Below, in pieces: positions 1-6,197 of a stretch of 10,178 nt of DNA; the first letter of the stretch is position 1; each line of letters opens with the position of its first letter. The notes under the pieces are model-generated. The model was not told where the DNA came from. It was given only the letters and a program-made list of their open reading frames with translations, and ran no database searches. A program made the position numbers and the translations under genes. This DNA is from Candidatus Peregrinibacteria bacterium CG_4_10_14_0_2_um_filter_43_11 (GTDB lineage: Bacteria > Patescibacteriota > Gracilibacteria > UM-FILTER-43-11): assembly GCA_002792495.1 (NCBI GenBank), contig PFOK01000116.1:1-10178 (forward strand), read 5' to 3'.

Positions 1-226
1 CCTTTGCCCACTATTTCCTTCAAAATAGGCAGTGATGATATTGTGTCATTTTATTTTGATTTAGCTATATTCGTGCGATTTATACGATTGAAAAAAATCC
101 AAAAAAAGATGATATTGTGAAATTGGTAAGACTGGGGACTCACGGTCAGCTGTATTAGGAAGACGGGATTTTGTGATTTTGCCAACGCGAAAAAAACAAG
201 AAAGAATATTACTTTATAAAATTTTA
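1..226. other. Left-edge stretch with no convincing gene
   Basis: No gene with recognisable content is seen. On the plus strand the frame starting at base 1 is open for 39 codons and ends at a TGA (118-120), so it could be the tail of a gene entering from the left, but the translation is not recognisable. A 12-bp direct repeat (GATGATATTGTG) occurs at 34-45 and 108-119. A tRNA-like impression around 120-175 fails because there is no T-loop motif and no acceptor pairing. Confidence 0.4.
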
Positions 227-255
227 TTGACTTTTTTACACGGTTGATTTAGAAT
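227..255 (+). promoter_or_regulatory. Sigma70-type promoter, plus strand
   Basis: TTGACT (227-232, 5 of 6 to consensus), a 17-bp spacer and TAGAAT (250-255, 5 of 6) make one of the best promoter matches in the window. The predicted start is near 262. It points rightward, yet the next rightward element is an intrinsic terminator only about 20 bases on, so its product would be a very short RNA. Confidence 0.5.
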
Positions 256-280
256 AAGAACGTAATCACGATAGAAAAGC

Positions 281-314
281 GTCTCTTCATGTTCCGTCCT
301 GAAGAGGCTTTTTT
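281..314 (+). terminator. Intrinsic terminator, strongest on plus strand
   Basis: A 9-bp stem (281-289 with 300-308, one G-U pair on the plus RNA) and a 10-base loop are followed by TTTTTT (309-314). On the minus strand the same stem has one A-C mismatch and is followed by TTTTCTAT, so it may also end the leftward trpS-pyrG-NYN transcript, whose last stop codon is at 319. Confidence 0.7.
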
Positions 315-318
315 CTTA

Positions 319-852
319 TTATTTTTTCGGTTTACTTTTGTACTGAATTTTGGTCTTTAGATCACTAACAAGAGTCAGATGACCTTCCAGGATCCGCTTG
401 ATCAGGCTGGAGCAGTTCTCGGCACTAGGCACCAAAACCGTTTTCAGTTTACCTTCTTCTTTTAAGTATTTAATCAGACAATGAAAATCTCCGTCGCCCG
501 TTACCACCACCGCTTTTTCGTACCGTTTGGAATCGATCATGACCTGCAAAACCAATTCCGCGTCGCAGTTGCCTTTGACTTTGCCATTTTTGAGTTCCAG
601 AATGGGTTTGAAAATAAGATTAAAACCGGCATCCTGTAAAAAGCTGTACATCTGTTGTTCATCCGGCTTAAACCCCATAAACATGTACGCCTTGGTAACG
701 TTATAGTGTTCTTTAAGGTATTTGCGGAAGCGCTTGTAGTCGATCTTCCAGCCGAGTTCACCAATAGCCATGTGCAGATTCTGCGCATCTATAAACGCGT
801 AATTCAGCAGTCCTTTTTTTGGCTTTGCCCGACGTGTTTTTGTGTTTCTCAT
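319..852 (-). CDS. NYN-domain (LabA/PIN-like) putative ribonuclease
   Basis: A 177-residue single-domain protein of the NYN family, a PIN-like metal-dependent RNase fold. The acidic metal-site motifs appear in order: FIDAQNL (D22, N25), GNCDAEL (D97) and TGDGDF (D120, D122), separated by the expected alternating strands and helices. The end is a short Lys-rich tail that may contact RNA. I start it at the ATG at 852; the frame also allows a TTG two codons upstream, without a better ribosome site. It lies 47 bases after the pyrG stop on the same strand and is probably the last gene of a trpS-pyrG-NYN transcript, followed by the hairpin at 281-308. The family assignment is firm. The substrate is unknown; NYN proteins act in RNA processing or decay, so a housekeeping RNA role is only a guess. 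Confidence 0.85.
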   Translation of the reverse strand: MRNTKTRRAKPKKGLLNYAFIDAQNLHMAIGELGWKIDYKRFRKYLKEHYNVTKAYMFMGFKPDEQQMYSFLQDAGFNLIFKPILELKNGKVKGNCDAELVLQVMIDSKRYEKAVVVTGDGDFHCLIKYLKEEGKLKTVLVPSAENCSSLIKRILEGHLTLVSDLKTKIQYKSKPKK

Positions 853-899
853 AACCAAATAGTACCAGAGTCCATCGGTTTATGAAATGGGATCCATTT

Positions 900-2495
900 T
901 TACAGCGCTGCTTTGATAAACTCTCGGAAGAGCGGATGAGGGCGATTGGGGCGGGATTTGAACTCGGGATGGAACTGGGAACCGACCATGAAGGGATGAT
1001 CTTTTACTTCCACAATTTCCATCAATTCGCGATCGGGAGAAATGCCGGAGAAAATAAGTCCTTTGCTTTCGAGTTGTTTTTTGAAGGCGTTGTTGAATTC
1101 GTAGCGGTGACGATGACGCTCCTGAATCAGTTCCGTTTTGTAGGCATGGTAAGCGTGCGTGTCTTTTAGCACCTTGCAAGGCCAGGAACCGAGGCGAAGG
1201 GTACCGCCTTTGGAACGTTTTTCGTGTTGATCCGGTAAAAAGTGAACCACTTTGTTTCGTGCCTTGGGGGAGAATTCTTCGGAAGTGGCGTTTTTGATTT
1301 CGGCGACATTACGGGCGAATTCAATCGCCATGATCTGAGCACCGAGGCAAAGGCCAAGGTAGGGGATTTTTTGTTCACGGCAGTATTGCGCGACGAGAAT
1401 CTTGCCTTCGGTACCGCGTACGCCAAAGCCACCGGGAACAACGACCCCGTTCACCTGATGCAGTTTCTTCCATTCTTTCACATCGTTCGTTTCAATTTTT
1501 TCGGTGTCTATCCAGACCACTTTCGCTTTGCGCTTGTGATAAAAACTGGCGGATTTTATCGACTCAATTACCGAAATGTAAGCGTCATCGAGTTCGTTGT
1601 ACTTGCCGGCGAGTCCGATTTTGATTTCTTCCGTCGAGGTTTGAATGCGTTTTATCATTTCTTCCCATTCTTTTAAATTGGGCTCACGGTATTTAAGGTT
1701 CAGTTTGCGGAAGATCGTTTCGCCCAAGCGATGTTTATGAAAATTGAGTGGAACTTCATAAATCGATTTCACCGTGGGTGCGGGGATAACGGCCTCGGGT
1801 TCCACATCGCAGAAACGGGAGATTTTAAGCAGGTGTTTTTTCTCTATTTTTTCATCGGCGCGCGCCAAAACAAGATCCGGATGAATTCCCATACTTTGGA
1901 GGAGTTTGACCGAAAGCTGAGTGGGTTTGGTTTTGAGTTCATTGGAGGATTTAAGGTAGGGGAGCAAAGTGAGGTGCACAAACAGCGTGTTCCCGCGGGC
2001 TTCTTCGTGGCGGAGCTGGCGCAGGGCTTCCAAAAACGGTTGCCCTTCAATGTCGCCTACCGTTCCTCCGATTTCACACAGCATCACATCGCATTTTGAT
2101 TTTTTGGCCGCGTCCCGAATGCGTTTTTTGATTTCATCGGTAATGTGAGGAATAATCTGGATAGTGCCTCCCAAAAAATCACCTTTGCGTTCACGATCGA
2201 GCACTTCCTGATAGATTTGTCCTGTCGAGGTACTGCTGAGTTTAGAAAGCGGTTCGTCGATAAAACGTTCGTAATGTCCCAGATCCAAATCCGTTTCGGC
2301 ACCGTCGTCGGTCACAAACACTTCTCCATGTTGAAAGGGGCTCATGGTTCCGGGATCGACATTCAAATAAGGATCCAGTTTTTGAGTGAACACTTTCACT
2401 CCGGAAGCCTTGAGAAGGTTTCCGATGGAAGCGGCAGCGATCCCTTTACCCAAGGAAGAGCACACACCGCCTGTGACAAAAATGTATTTGGGCAT
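900..2495 (-). CDS. pyrG: CTP synthase (glutamine hydrolysing)
   Basis: Catalyses ATP-dependent amination of UTP to CTP, using ammonia from glutamine, the last step of de novo CTP synthesis in the cytosol. At 531 residues it is close to the usual 530-550. The N-terminal synthetase domain (about 1-270) has the P-loop GGVCSSLGKG (9-18) and the Mg-binding CEIGGTVGDIEG motif (E141). The C-terminal class I glutamine amidotransferase domain (about 292-531) has the nucleophile C383 in GLCLGAQ and the H509/E511 pair in SQFHPEF. The start MPKYIFVTGG is the family start; the leader is AT-rich without a Shine-Dalgarno sequence. It follows trpS by 52 bases on the same strand. All catalytic residues are intact, so it should be active. 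Confidence 0.98.
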   Translation of the reverse strand: MPKYIFVTGGVCSSLGKGIAAASIGNLLKASGVKVFTQKLDPYLNVDPGTMSPFQHGEVFVTDDGAETDLDLGHYERFIDEPLSKLSSTSTGQIYQEVLDRERKGDFLGGTIQIIPHITDEIKKRIRDAAKKSKCDVMLCEIGGTVGDIEGQPFLEALRQLRHEEARGNTLFVHLTLLPYLKSSNELKTKPTQLSVKLLQSMGIHPDLVLARADEKIEKKHLLKISRFCDVEPEAVIPAPTVKSIYEVPLNFHKHRLGETIFRKLNLKYREPNLKEWEEMIKRIQTSTEEIKIGLAGKYNELDDAYISVIESIKSASFYHKRKAKVVWIDTEKIETNDVKEWKKLHQVNGVVVPGGFGVRGTEGKILVAQYCREQKIPYLGLCLGAQIMAIEFARNVAEIKNATSEEFSPKARNKVVHFLPDQHEKRSKGGTLRLGSWPCKVLKDTHAYHAYKTELIQERHRHRYEFNNAFKKQLESKGLIFSGISPDRELMEIVEVKDHPFMVGSQFHPEFKSRPNRPHPLFREFIKAAL

Positions 2496-2547
2496 AGATA
2501 AAAAATTTTAAATTTTTAATTTCAGATTCTTAAACAAATAGAATAAT

Positions 2548-3531
2548 TCAATACTCAATCCCCACTAACTTTCGTACCTTTTCGAGTGTTTTTTGGGCGA
2601 TAGGACGAACCTTTTCGGCGCCTTTTTTAAGGATTGTTTTTACCTCCTCGGGATGTGCCTGATAATGCGCGCGCTTTTTTGCATAAGGTTCGAAGGTGGC
2701 TATTACCTTTTCGAGGAGCATTTTTTTCGCGTCTCCGTACCCCAATCCTCCTTGGCGATAGCGTTTGGCAAGCGCTTTTTGTTCTTCCGGAGTTGCGAAG
2801 AGTTTGTAGAGTTGGCACACATTGCAGGCATCCGGATCTTTGGCATCTTCCACACTTTTGCTGTCGGTAACAATGCTCATGACGGTTTTTTTCCACCCCT
2901 TTTCATCCGCAAAAATAGGGATGGTATTGTTGTACGACTTGCTCATTTTTTGGCCATCCGTCCCCGGAATGACCGCGACACCTTCGGAGATATCCGGCTC
3001 CGGAATCGTGAGTACGTCGCCGTACTGATGATTGAACTTGAGGGCGATATCGCGTGTGATTTCCAAATGTTGTTTTTGATCTTTCCCCACAGGGACGACA
3101 TCCGCCTGATAGATAAGAATATCGGCCGCCATCAAAACGGGGTAACTGAAAAGCCCCAGGCTGGCCTGAATGCCTTTGGCGGTTTTGTCTTTGTAACTGT
3201 GAGCGCGCTCCATAAGACCAAAAGGAGTGAGGGTAGAAAGAATCCACATGAGCTCAGTGACTTCCGGCACATCAGACTGCGCCCAAAAATAAGTTCGCTC
3301 AGGATCAATGCCCAGCGAAAGCATATCCATGGCCGCATTCAGCGTGAGTTCGCGTATGGCCTTAGGGTCGGAAAGGGAGGTGAGACAATGCAAATTGGCC
3401 ACAAATAAAAAGAGGTCGCTACACTCCTGGTATTCGATCATACGCTTGATGGTGCCAAAGTAATTTCCTATATGAAGTTTACCTGATGGCTGAATACCGG
3501 TAAGGACACGCTTTCTCTTAGTGGATTCCAT
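2548..3531 (-). CDS. trpS: Tryptophanyl-tRNA synthetase
   Basis: Charges tRNA-Trp with tryptophan, a class I aminoacyl-tRNA synthetase. The protein is 327 residues from the ATG at 3531, a normal bacterial length. It shows TGIQPSGKLHIGNY with the HIGH-type motif (H20-N23), the VGKDQKQHLE segment (149-157) typical of bacterial TrpRS and the signature KMSKS (195-199). The frame can be extended six codons to a TTG at 3549, but the ATG gives the usual TrpRS N-terminus. The gene ends with TGA, evidence for standard use of this codon. It probably leads the leftward transcript trpS-pyrG-NYN. A weak promoter candidate lies just upstream at about 3546-3569. No T-box or trp-attenuator structure was noticed in its short upstream region. 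Confidence 0.97.
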   Translation of the reverse strand: MESTKRKRVLTGIQPSGKLHIGNYFGTIKRMIEYQECSDLFLFVANLHCLTSLSDPKAIRELTLNAAMDMLSLGIDPERTYFWAQSDVPEVTELMWILSTLTPFGLMERAHSYKDKTAKGIQASLGLFSYPVLMAADILIYQADVVPVGKDQKQHLEITRDIALKFNHQYGDVLTIPEPDISEGVAVIPGTDGQKMSKSYNNTIPIFADEKGWKKTVMSIVTDSKSVEDAKDPDACNVCQLYKLFATPEEQKALAKRYRQGGLGYGDAKKMLLEKVIATFEPYAKKRAHYQAHPEEVKTILKKGAEKVRPIAQKTLEKVRKLVGIEY

Positions 3532-3545
3532 ATGCACGAACTTTA

Positions 3546-3569
3546 ACAAACGAAGAGGGGATCGGTCAA
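3546..3569 (-). promoter_or_regulatory. Candidate promoter of trpS cluster
   Basis: On the minus strand TTGACC (3564-3569, 5 of 6) is followed after 18 bases by TAAAGT (4 of 6). It lies 15-38 bases upstream of the trpS ATG, which leaves a very short leader. The spacing is suboptimal, so this is tentative. Confidence 0.3.
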
Positions 3570-3616
3570 TGAATTGCTTTTTACCTTTTCGGATTTATCT
3601 AGGTTCTTATAGCGAG

Positions 3617-3838
3617 TTAATGGGTAAATATCAGGCTGCCAAGGAACAGGGTGATTGGCAGAAAGGCAAAAAGCAGGGTTTTGATGAAGCGTTCTTTGCT
3701 ACGGAAGCCGAATCGCTTCCTTTCCAGGGTTTCAATACGGTTGTTCAGGCTCTCAATATAAGCGTTGATGATATGGTATTTAAAGTAATTGAGTATCTCT
3801 GTCTGCCAGTTTACGAGCGTTCTGCTCTAATTCGTTAC
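3617..3838 (-). pseudogene. ISL3-family transposase, C-terminal remnant
   Basis: On the minus strand the 69 codons read from 3826 down to the TAA at 3617 encode the C-terminus of a DDE transposase of the ISL3 type. The family pattern is visible in order: RTLVNWQTEILNYF, then NAYIESLNNRIETL containing the third catalytic acid (E), then KRFGFRSKERF and LL. A full transposase of this family has about 400 residues; only about 70 remain and there is no start codon. The match seems to continue a few codons upstream in another frame (NELEQNAR, around 3815-3838), suggesting a frameshift. The remnant is in the same frame as the unknown gene at 3827-4432, separated only by that gene's TAG stop. No terminal inverted repeats were found. 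It cannot make a functional transposase; it marks an old insertion and decay. Confidence 0.8.
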
Positions 3839-4432
3839 GGTTGTTTTTCCTGTTATGTTGTCTTTAACATGCCACTCCACCGACAAGTCGGGCTCTATAA
3901 TTATCTTTGTACTTGTAGCATTAAAATGAATTTTCACGTATTTGCCCTTACTTTCATCATCAGAGTTATAATAGGTATTGCTGTATTCATCAGTATATTC
4001 CTTTATATCAGTTGAAAAAGTAATCACTAAGTTTATACCCTCGCTATGAATATCAAGCGATGTATTTTCTAATCCCAAAACAAGCTGTTTATTTAATTGA
4101 GCAACAATATCAAATAACTGAAACTTGATCTCCTTTTCTTCAGATCCATGTGGATCCATATTGGAAATTTGTTTATTCAATTCATCAACCTTTGTTTTTA
4201 GCTGGGTAAAAAGCTCATTTTCTGTGGTTCGCTGCGTCTTCTTCGTTTCATCATAAGCAGGCAACATTTTTCTTTGTGTCGTCGGAGTAATTGGAATTAT
4301 CCTTTCATTAATTATACTCTTCGGAATAAATGTCATCCTTCCCTGAAATAATTCTGGATTACCAGCATAAAAAGCCACGCCGACAACAACGACAGCAAGA
4401 ACAGACAATAGGATTTTGTTTTGTTTTTTCAT
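3827..4432 (-). CDS. Membrane-anchored protein of unknown function
   Basis: Not recognised. The 201-residue protein has a short basic N-terminus (MKKQNK) and one hydrophobic segment (about 7-24), which fits a signal anchor or uncleaved signal peptide with the rest outside the membrane. Residues about 65-100 are charged and helical (ELFTQLKTKVDELNKQI) and may form a short coiled coil. Residues about 115-201 alternate short beta-like stretches rich in Thr, Ser, Asp and Tyr. Base and codon use are more AT-rich than in trpS or uvrC. Its TAG stop lies in DNA that resembles a decayed ISL3 transposase, so the last few residues may derive from the insertion and the original protein may have been longer. 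An extended -10 promoter with a C8/G8 tract in its spacer lies just upstream. No Shine-Dalgarno sequence. Confidence 0.7.
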   Translation of the reverse strand: MKKQNKILLSVLAVVVVGVAFYAGNPELFQGRMTFIPKSIINERIIPITPTTQRKMLPAYDETKKTQRTTENELFTQLKTKVDELNKQISNMDPHGSEEKEIKFQLFDIVAQLNKQLVLGLENTSLDIHSEGINLVITFSTDIKEYTDEYSNTYYNSDDESKGKYVKIHFNATSTKIIIEPDLSVEWHVKDNITGKTTVTN

Positions 4433-4464
4433 TTTTATCTTTGGTTATGAATAAAACTAAATAT

Positions 4465-4492
4465 AGTATAACATACCCCCCCCATAACGCAA
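4465..4492 (-). promoter_or_regulatory. Extended -10 promoter with G8 spacer tract
   Basis: Read on the minus strand: TTGCGT (4487-4492), a 16-bp spacer and TATACT (4465-4470) preceded by TGT, giving an extended -10 element. The spacer contains an uninterrupted run of eight G (C8 on the plus strand, 4476-4483). The predicted start is about 25 bases before the ATG at 4432. Gain or loss of one G would change the spacer length. Confidence 0.55.
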
Positions 4493-4507
4493 CCAAAATC
4501 ACCAAAA

Positions 4508-4767
4508 ATGGCCTTTACAAAAAGGAATAAGAAGTTTTGGCGAGCAAAATTCACCCATTTTCCCCCTCAAACGCACATCCGTGCTGATTTTTATTAAGAA
4601 ATAAATTGTTTTCCACGGTGGTTAAGCTCTTTCAGGATGAATCAGGAGGAGTGGCAAGGGGATTTAGGGGGATGCTGAAATATTATTTAGAAGAAGCTGC
4701 AAAACATTGTGGGGTCATTTTCTTAAGAAGGGAGCCGGAAGATACGGCTAATGAGCAGGATCAATAA
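4508..4767 (+). other. Spacer with short ORFs, possibly decayed coding DNA
   Basis: No confident gene lies in the 403 bases between 4433 and 4835. Two short plus-strand frames have protein-like content: 4508-4597 (29 codons from ATG, basic) and 4618-4767 (49 codons from GTG, or 31 from the ATG at 4672), the latter including MLKYYLEEAAKHCGVIFLRR. They are in different frames and have no recognisable homologue, so they may be fragments of a degraded gene or chance. The G-rich piece around 4650-4673 resembles half of the C/G-rich palindromes at 8645-8755. Confidence 0.25.
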
Positions 4768-4777
4768 GAAATTATTC

Positions 4778-4805
4778 TTGCCCTGCTTTTTGAGCGTGTT
4801 ACAAT
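4778..4805 (+). promoter_or_regulatory. Promoter of the STAS gene
   Basis: TTGCCC (4778-4783), a 16-bp spacer and TACAAT (4800-4805, 5 of 6) preceded by TGT (4797-4799), an extended -10. The predicted start near 4812 leaves a leader of about 24 AT-rich bases before the ATG at 4836, with no Shine-Dalgarno sequence. Confidence 0.5.
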
Positions 4806-4835
4806 AAAAACAATATAAAATTAACACTAAAAAAT

Positions 4836-5192
4836 ATGTCTACTCAGCTTTCGATCGCTTTTGGCGAGAGTCCCGATCCAGCTGTCAAGGTGGTTACTTT
4901 GACCGGAGAAATGGACGAGATCAGTTTGGAAACCCTGAAAAATCAAATGGATCCCGTGCTGAATGACAGTGCGATAAAAGCCGTGATTTTTGATTTGCAG
5001 AACCTCAGCTTTATCAATAGCAAGGGCATCGGTTATTTAGTGGCGGTTCACACGCACCTTGCCAAAGATCACCGTAAACTCCTTCTCGCTAGGGCACAGG
5101 AGGCGGTGATGGATGTGATCAGTTTGGTGGGGCTTACCAGTATTATTCCTCATTTTGAATCTCCGGAAAAGGCGTTTCAGGGGGCTCTGTAA
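4836..5192 (+). CDS. STAS-domain protein (anti-sigma factor antagonist-like)
   Basis: A 118-residue single STAS domain of the SpoIIAA/RsbV type. In that family the protein binds an anti-sigma kinase and is switched off by phosphorylation of a serine. The domain covers nearly the whole protein: a first strand (VKVVTLTGEMD, 17-27), a core strand (KAVIFDLQNLSFI, 48-60) and the phosphorylation loop NSKGIGYL (61-68). S62 aligns with the phosphorylated serine of the DSSG motif; the preceding Asp is Asn here and the next Ser is Lys. No serine kinase or sigma factor is nearby, so the partner must be encoded elsewhere, or the protein is a scaffold or sensor subunit. The last 50 bases overlap the 3' end of the opposite-strand gene. 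The leader is AT-rich without a Shine-Dalgarno sequence. Confidence 0.85.
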   Translation: MSTQLSIAFGESPDPAVKVVTLTGEMDEISLETLKNQMDPVLNDSAIKAVIFDLQNLSFINSKGIGYLVAVHTHLAKDHRKLLLARAQEAVMDVISLVGLTSIIPHFESPEKAFQGAL

Positions 5193-6123
5193 TGACCGAC
5201 GGGATCGCGCTGATCTGCGCCACCGTTTTTTCCCACTTTTCCAAATATTCTTTCCGGCGGTCGTGATTGTGGAATTTAAGAATGTCATCTTCGATGATCA
5301 CACTCGCGTGTTCATCGAGCCGTTTGCCGGCGGCCTCAGTTTTCTTTTTAAACGTTTTTTTAAGCAAGGTTTCGATTCCATTCCCGAAATGTCCGTTGAG
5401 CATCCATTCCAAAAAACGCTTAAAAAGGCTTTCCCGTGAGGGGTAAAGGTGTCGTTTGCACGAATCGGGCACGGTGAGGTTGTACTTCTCTTTAAGCCAC
5501 GACTGATTGGCTGCCTTAAACAATTCATAGGTGATTTCGCCGTAAATGGGAGTCAGGGTTTGCGCCCAATAAGCCAAATAAGGATCTTCCGGAGTGATCT
5601 GTAATATTGTCATATCCATTCGGCGGGTTGTCACAAAAAAACTGAGGCAGAAACGTCCTGCCACTTTGTTCCCGTGCCGTCGTACGCCAAAAAACTGAAG
5701 AATCAATGTGATGATGAGGCGCGCGATCCACATGCGCTCCGGCTCAATCACAACAAAAAGATCAATATCCGAGGCTTCATCCACATTGTCATAACTCAGG
5801 TTATTGCACACGGCGATCATCCGTACAAACGGAACGCGTTGCATGTATTGAGAGTAGAGTCGAACGCGATTCCAGAATTTTTCGGCAATAAAACGTCGGG
5901 CGTTACGGGTGTTTATGATTTCTGTGTGTCCTTTGAGTACATAATAATCTTTAATTGTTTCCAGCTTTCCTTCCTCCACCATCCCGCCAAGGATTCCTTT
6001 CACTGCTTTGATGTGAACGGGTTTATCGTAACGGTACAAGCGTTCCCTGATCTCCTCCGCGGTGAGCGGAAAATCAAAACAATCAAAGAAAGCGATGGTT
6101 TTTAGAAGAGAGGTTTTGAGCAT
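5143..6123 (-). CDS. Winged-helix/nucleotidyltransferase-like protein
   Basis: A 326-residue protein. Residues about 1-65 look like a small winged-helix domain (LLKTIAFFDCFDFPLTAEEI ... GILGGMVEEGKLETIKDYYVL). Residues about 98-170 match the pol-beta-type nucleotidyltransferase core, with SDIDLFVV supplying the D-x-D pair (D119, D121), followed by ERMWIARLIITLILQFFGVRR, a segment I associate with a CPR-rich family of unknown function. The usual GS motif before the acidic pair is degenerate (CNNLS, 106-110), so catalysis is uncertain; it may only bind nucleotide or act as a regulator. The Arg/Lys-rich middle and Pro/Glu-rich end have no clear domain. The start ATG at 6123 faces uvrC across a shared palindrome. 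Its 3' end overlaps the STAS gene by 50 bases. The substrate is unknown. Confidence 0.75.
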   Translation of the reverse strand: MLKTSLLKTIAFFDCFDFPLTAEEIRERLYRYDKPVHIKAVKGILGGMVEEGKLETIKDYYVLKGHTEIINTRNARRFIAEKFWNRVRLYSQYMQRVPFVRMIAVCNNLSYDNVDEASDIDLFVVIEPERMWIARLIITLILQFFGVRRHGNKVAGRFCLSFFVTTRRMDMTILQITPEDPYLAYWAQTLTPIYGEITYELFKAANQSWLKEKYNLTVPDSCKRHLYPSRESLFKRFLEWMLNGHFGNGIETLLKKTFKKKTEAAGKRLDEHASVIIEDDILKFHNHDRRKEYLEKWEKTVAQISAIPSVITEPPETPFPEIQNEE

Positions 6124-6138
6124 GAATCCATTTTACCG

Positions 6139-6144
6139 AATATA
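6139..6144 (-). promoter_or_regulatory. Candidate -10 box of the nucleotidyltransferase-like gene
   Basis: TATATT on the minus strand (5 of 6), which would start transcription only about 9 bases before the ATG at 6123. The -35 region would fall in the centre of the palindrome at 6148-6173 and is not consensus, as in a promoter that needs or is blocked by a bound protein. Confidence 0.35.
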
Positions 6145-6147
6145 CCG

Positions 6148-6173
6148 AAGGCGAACAAACGTTTGTTCGCCTT
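6148..6173. promoter_or_regulatory. Perfect 26-bp palindrome, likely shared operator
   Basis: Two 13-base arms (6148-6160 and 6161-6173) are perfectly complementary with no loop; the centre reads GAACAAACGTTTGTTC. After a single unpaired A the symmetry continues with ACCG (6144-6147) against CGGT (6175-6178). It lies between the -10 boxes of two divergent genes and covers both -35 positions, where a dimeric repressor or activator would act. GAAC/GTTC half-sites recall the Gram-positive SOS box (CGAAC-N4-GTTCG), but the spacing here is 8 rather than 4, so LexA binding is only a hypothesis. Confidence 0.7.
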
Positions 6174-6180
6174 ACGGTGA

Positions 6181-6189
6181 TGATATAAA
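6181..6189 (+). promoter_or_regulatory. Extended -10 promoter of uvrC, possibly leaderless
   Basis: TGA followed by TATAAA (6184-6189) gives a TGn extended -10. Transcription 7-9 bases downstream would begin at about 6196-6198, that is at or within two bases of the uvrC ATG. There is no Shine-Dalgarno sequence, which fits a leaderless or near-leaderless mRNA. Confidence 0.45.
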
Positions 6190-6197
6190 ATGAGCGC

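Noticed and set aside
34..119. 12-bp direct repeat GATGATATTGTG, two copies 74 bases apart
   Set aside because: Only two copies in AT-rich DNA with no further structure; not a CRISPR or iteron array.
118..178. tRNA-like impression
   Set aside because: No GGTTC-type T arm, no acceptor-stem complementarity and no CCA were found.
2496..2547. AT-only palindrome AAAAATTTTAAATTTTT before pyrG
   Set aside because: Low-complexity AT sequence; pairing is weak and there is no terminator or promoter context that needs it.
2593..3408. Plus-strand open frame of 271 codons
   Set aside because: It lies entirely antisense to trpS, whose signature motifs are intact; the frame is open because of trpS codon use.
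3521..4015. Plus-strand open frame of 164 codons
   Set aside because: It is antisense to the transposase remnant and to the end of the 201-residue gene. The minus strand carries recognisable transposase motifs, so this frame is a shadow.
6148..6173. Reading the palindrome as a bidirectional terminator
   Set aside because: It has no loop, no T tract on either side, and lies upstream of both flanking genes rather than downstream.
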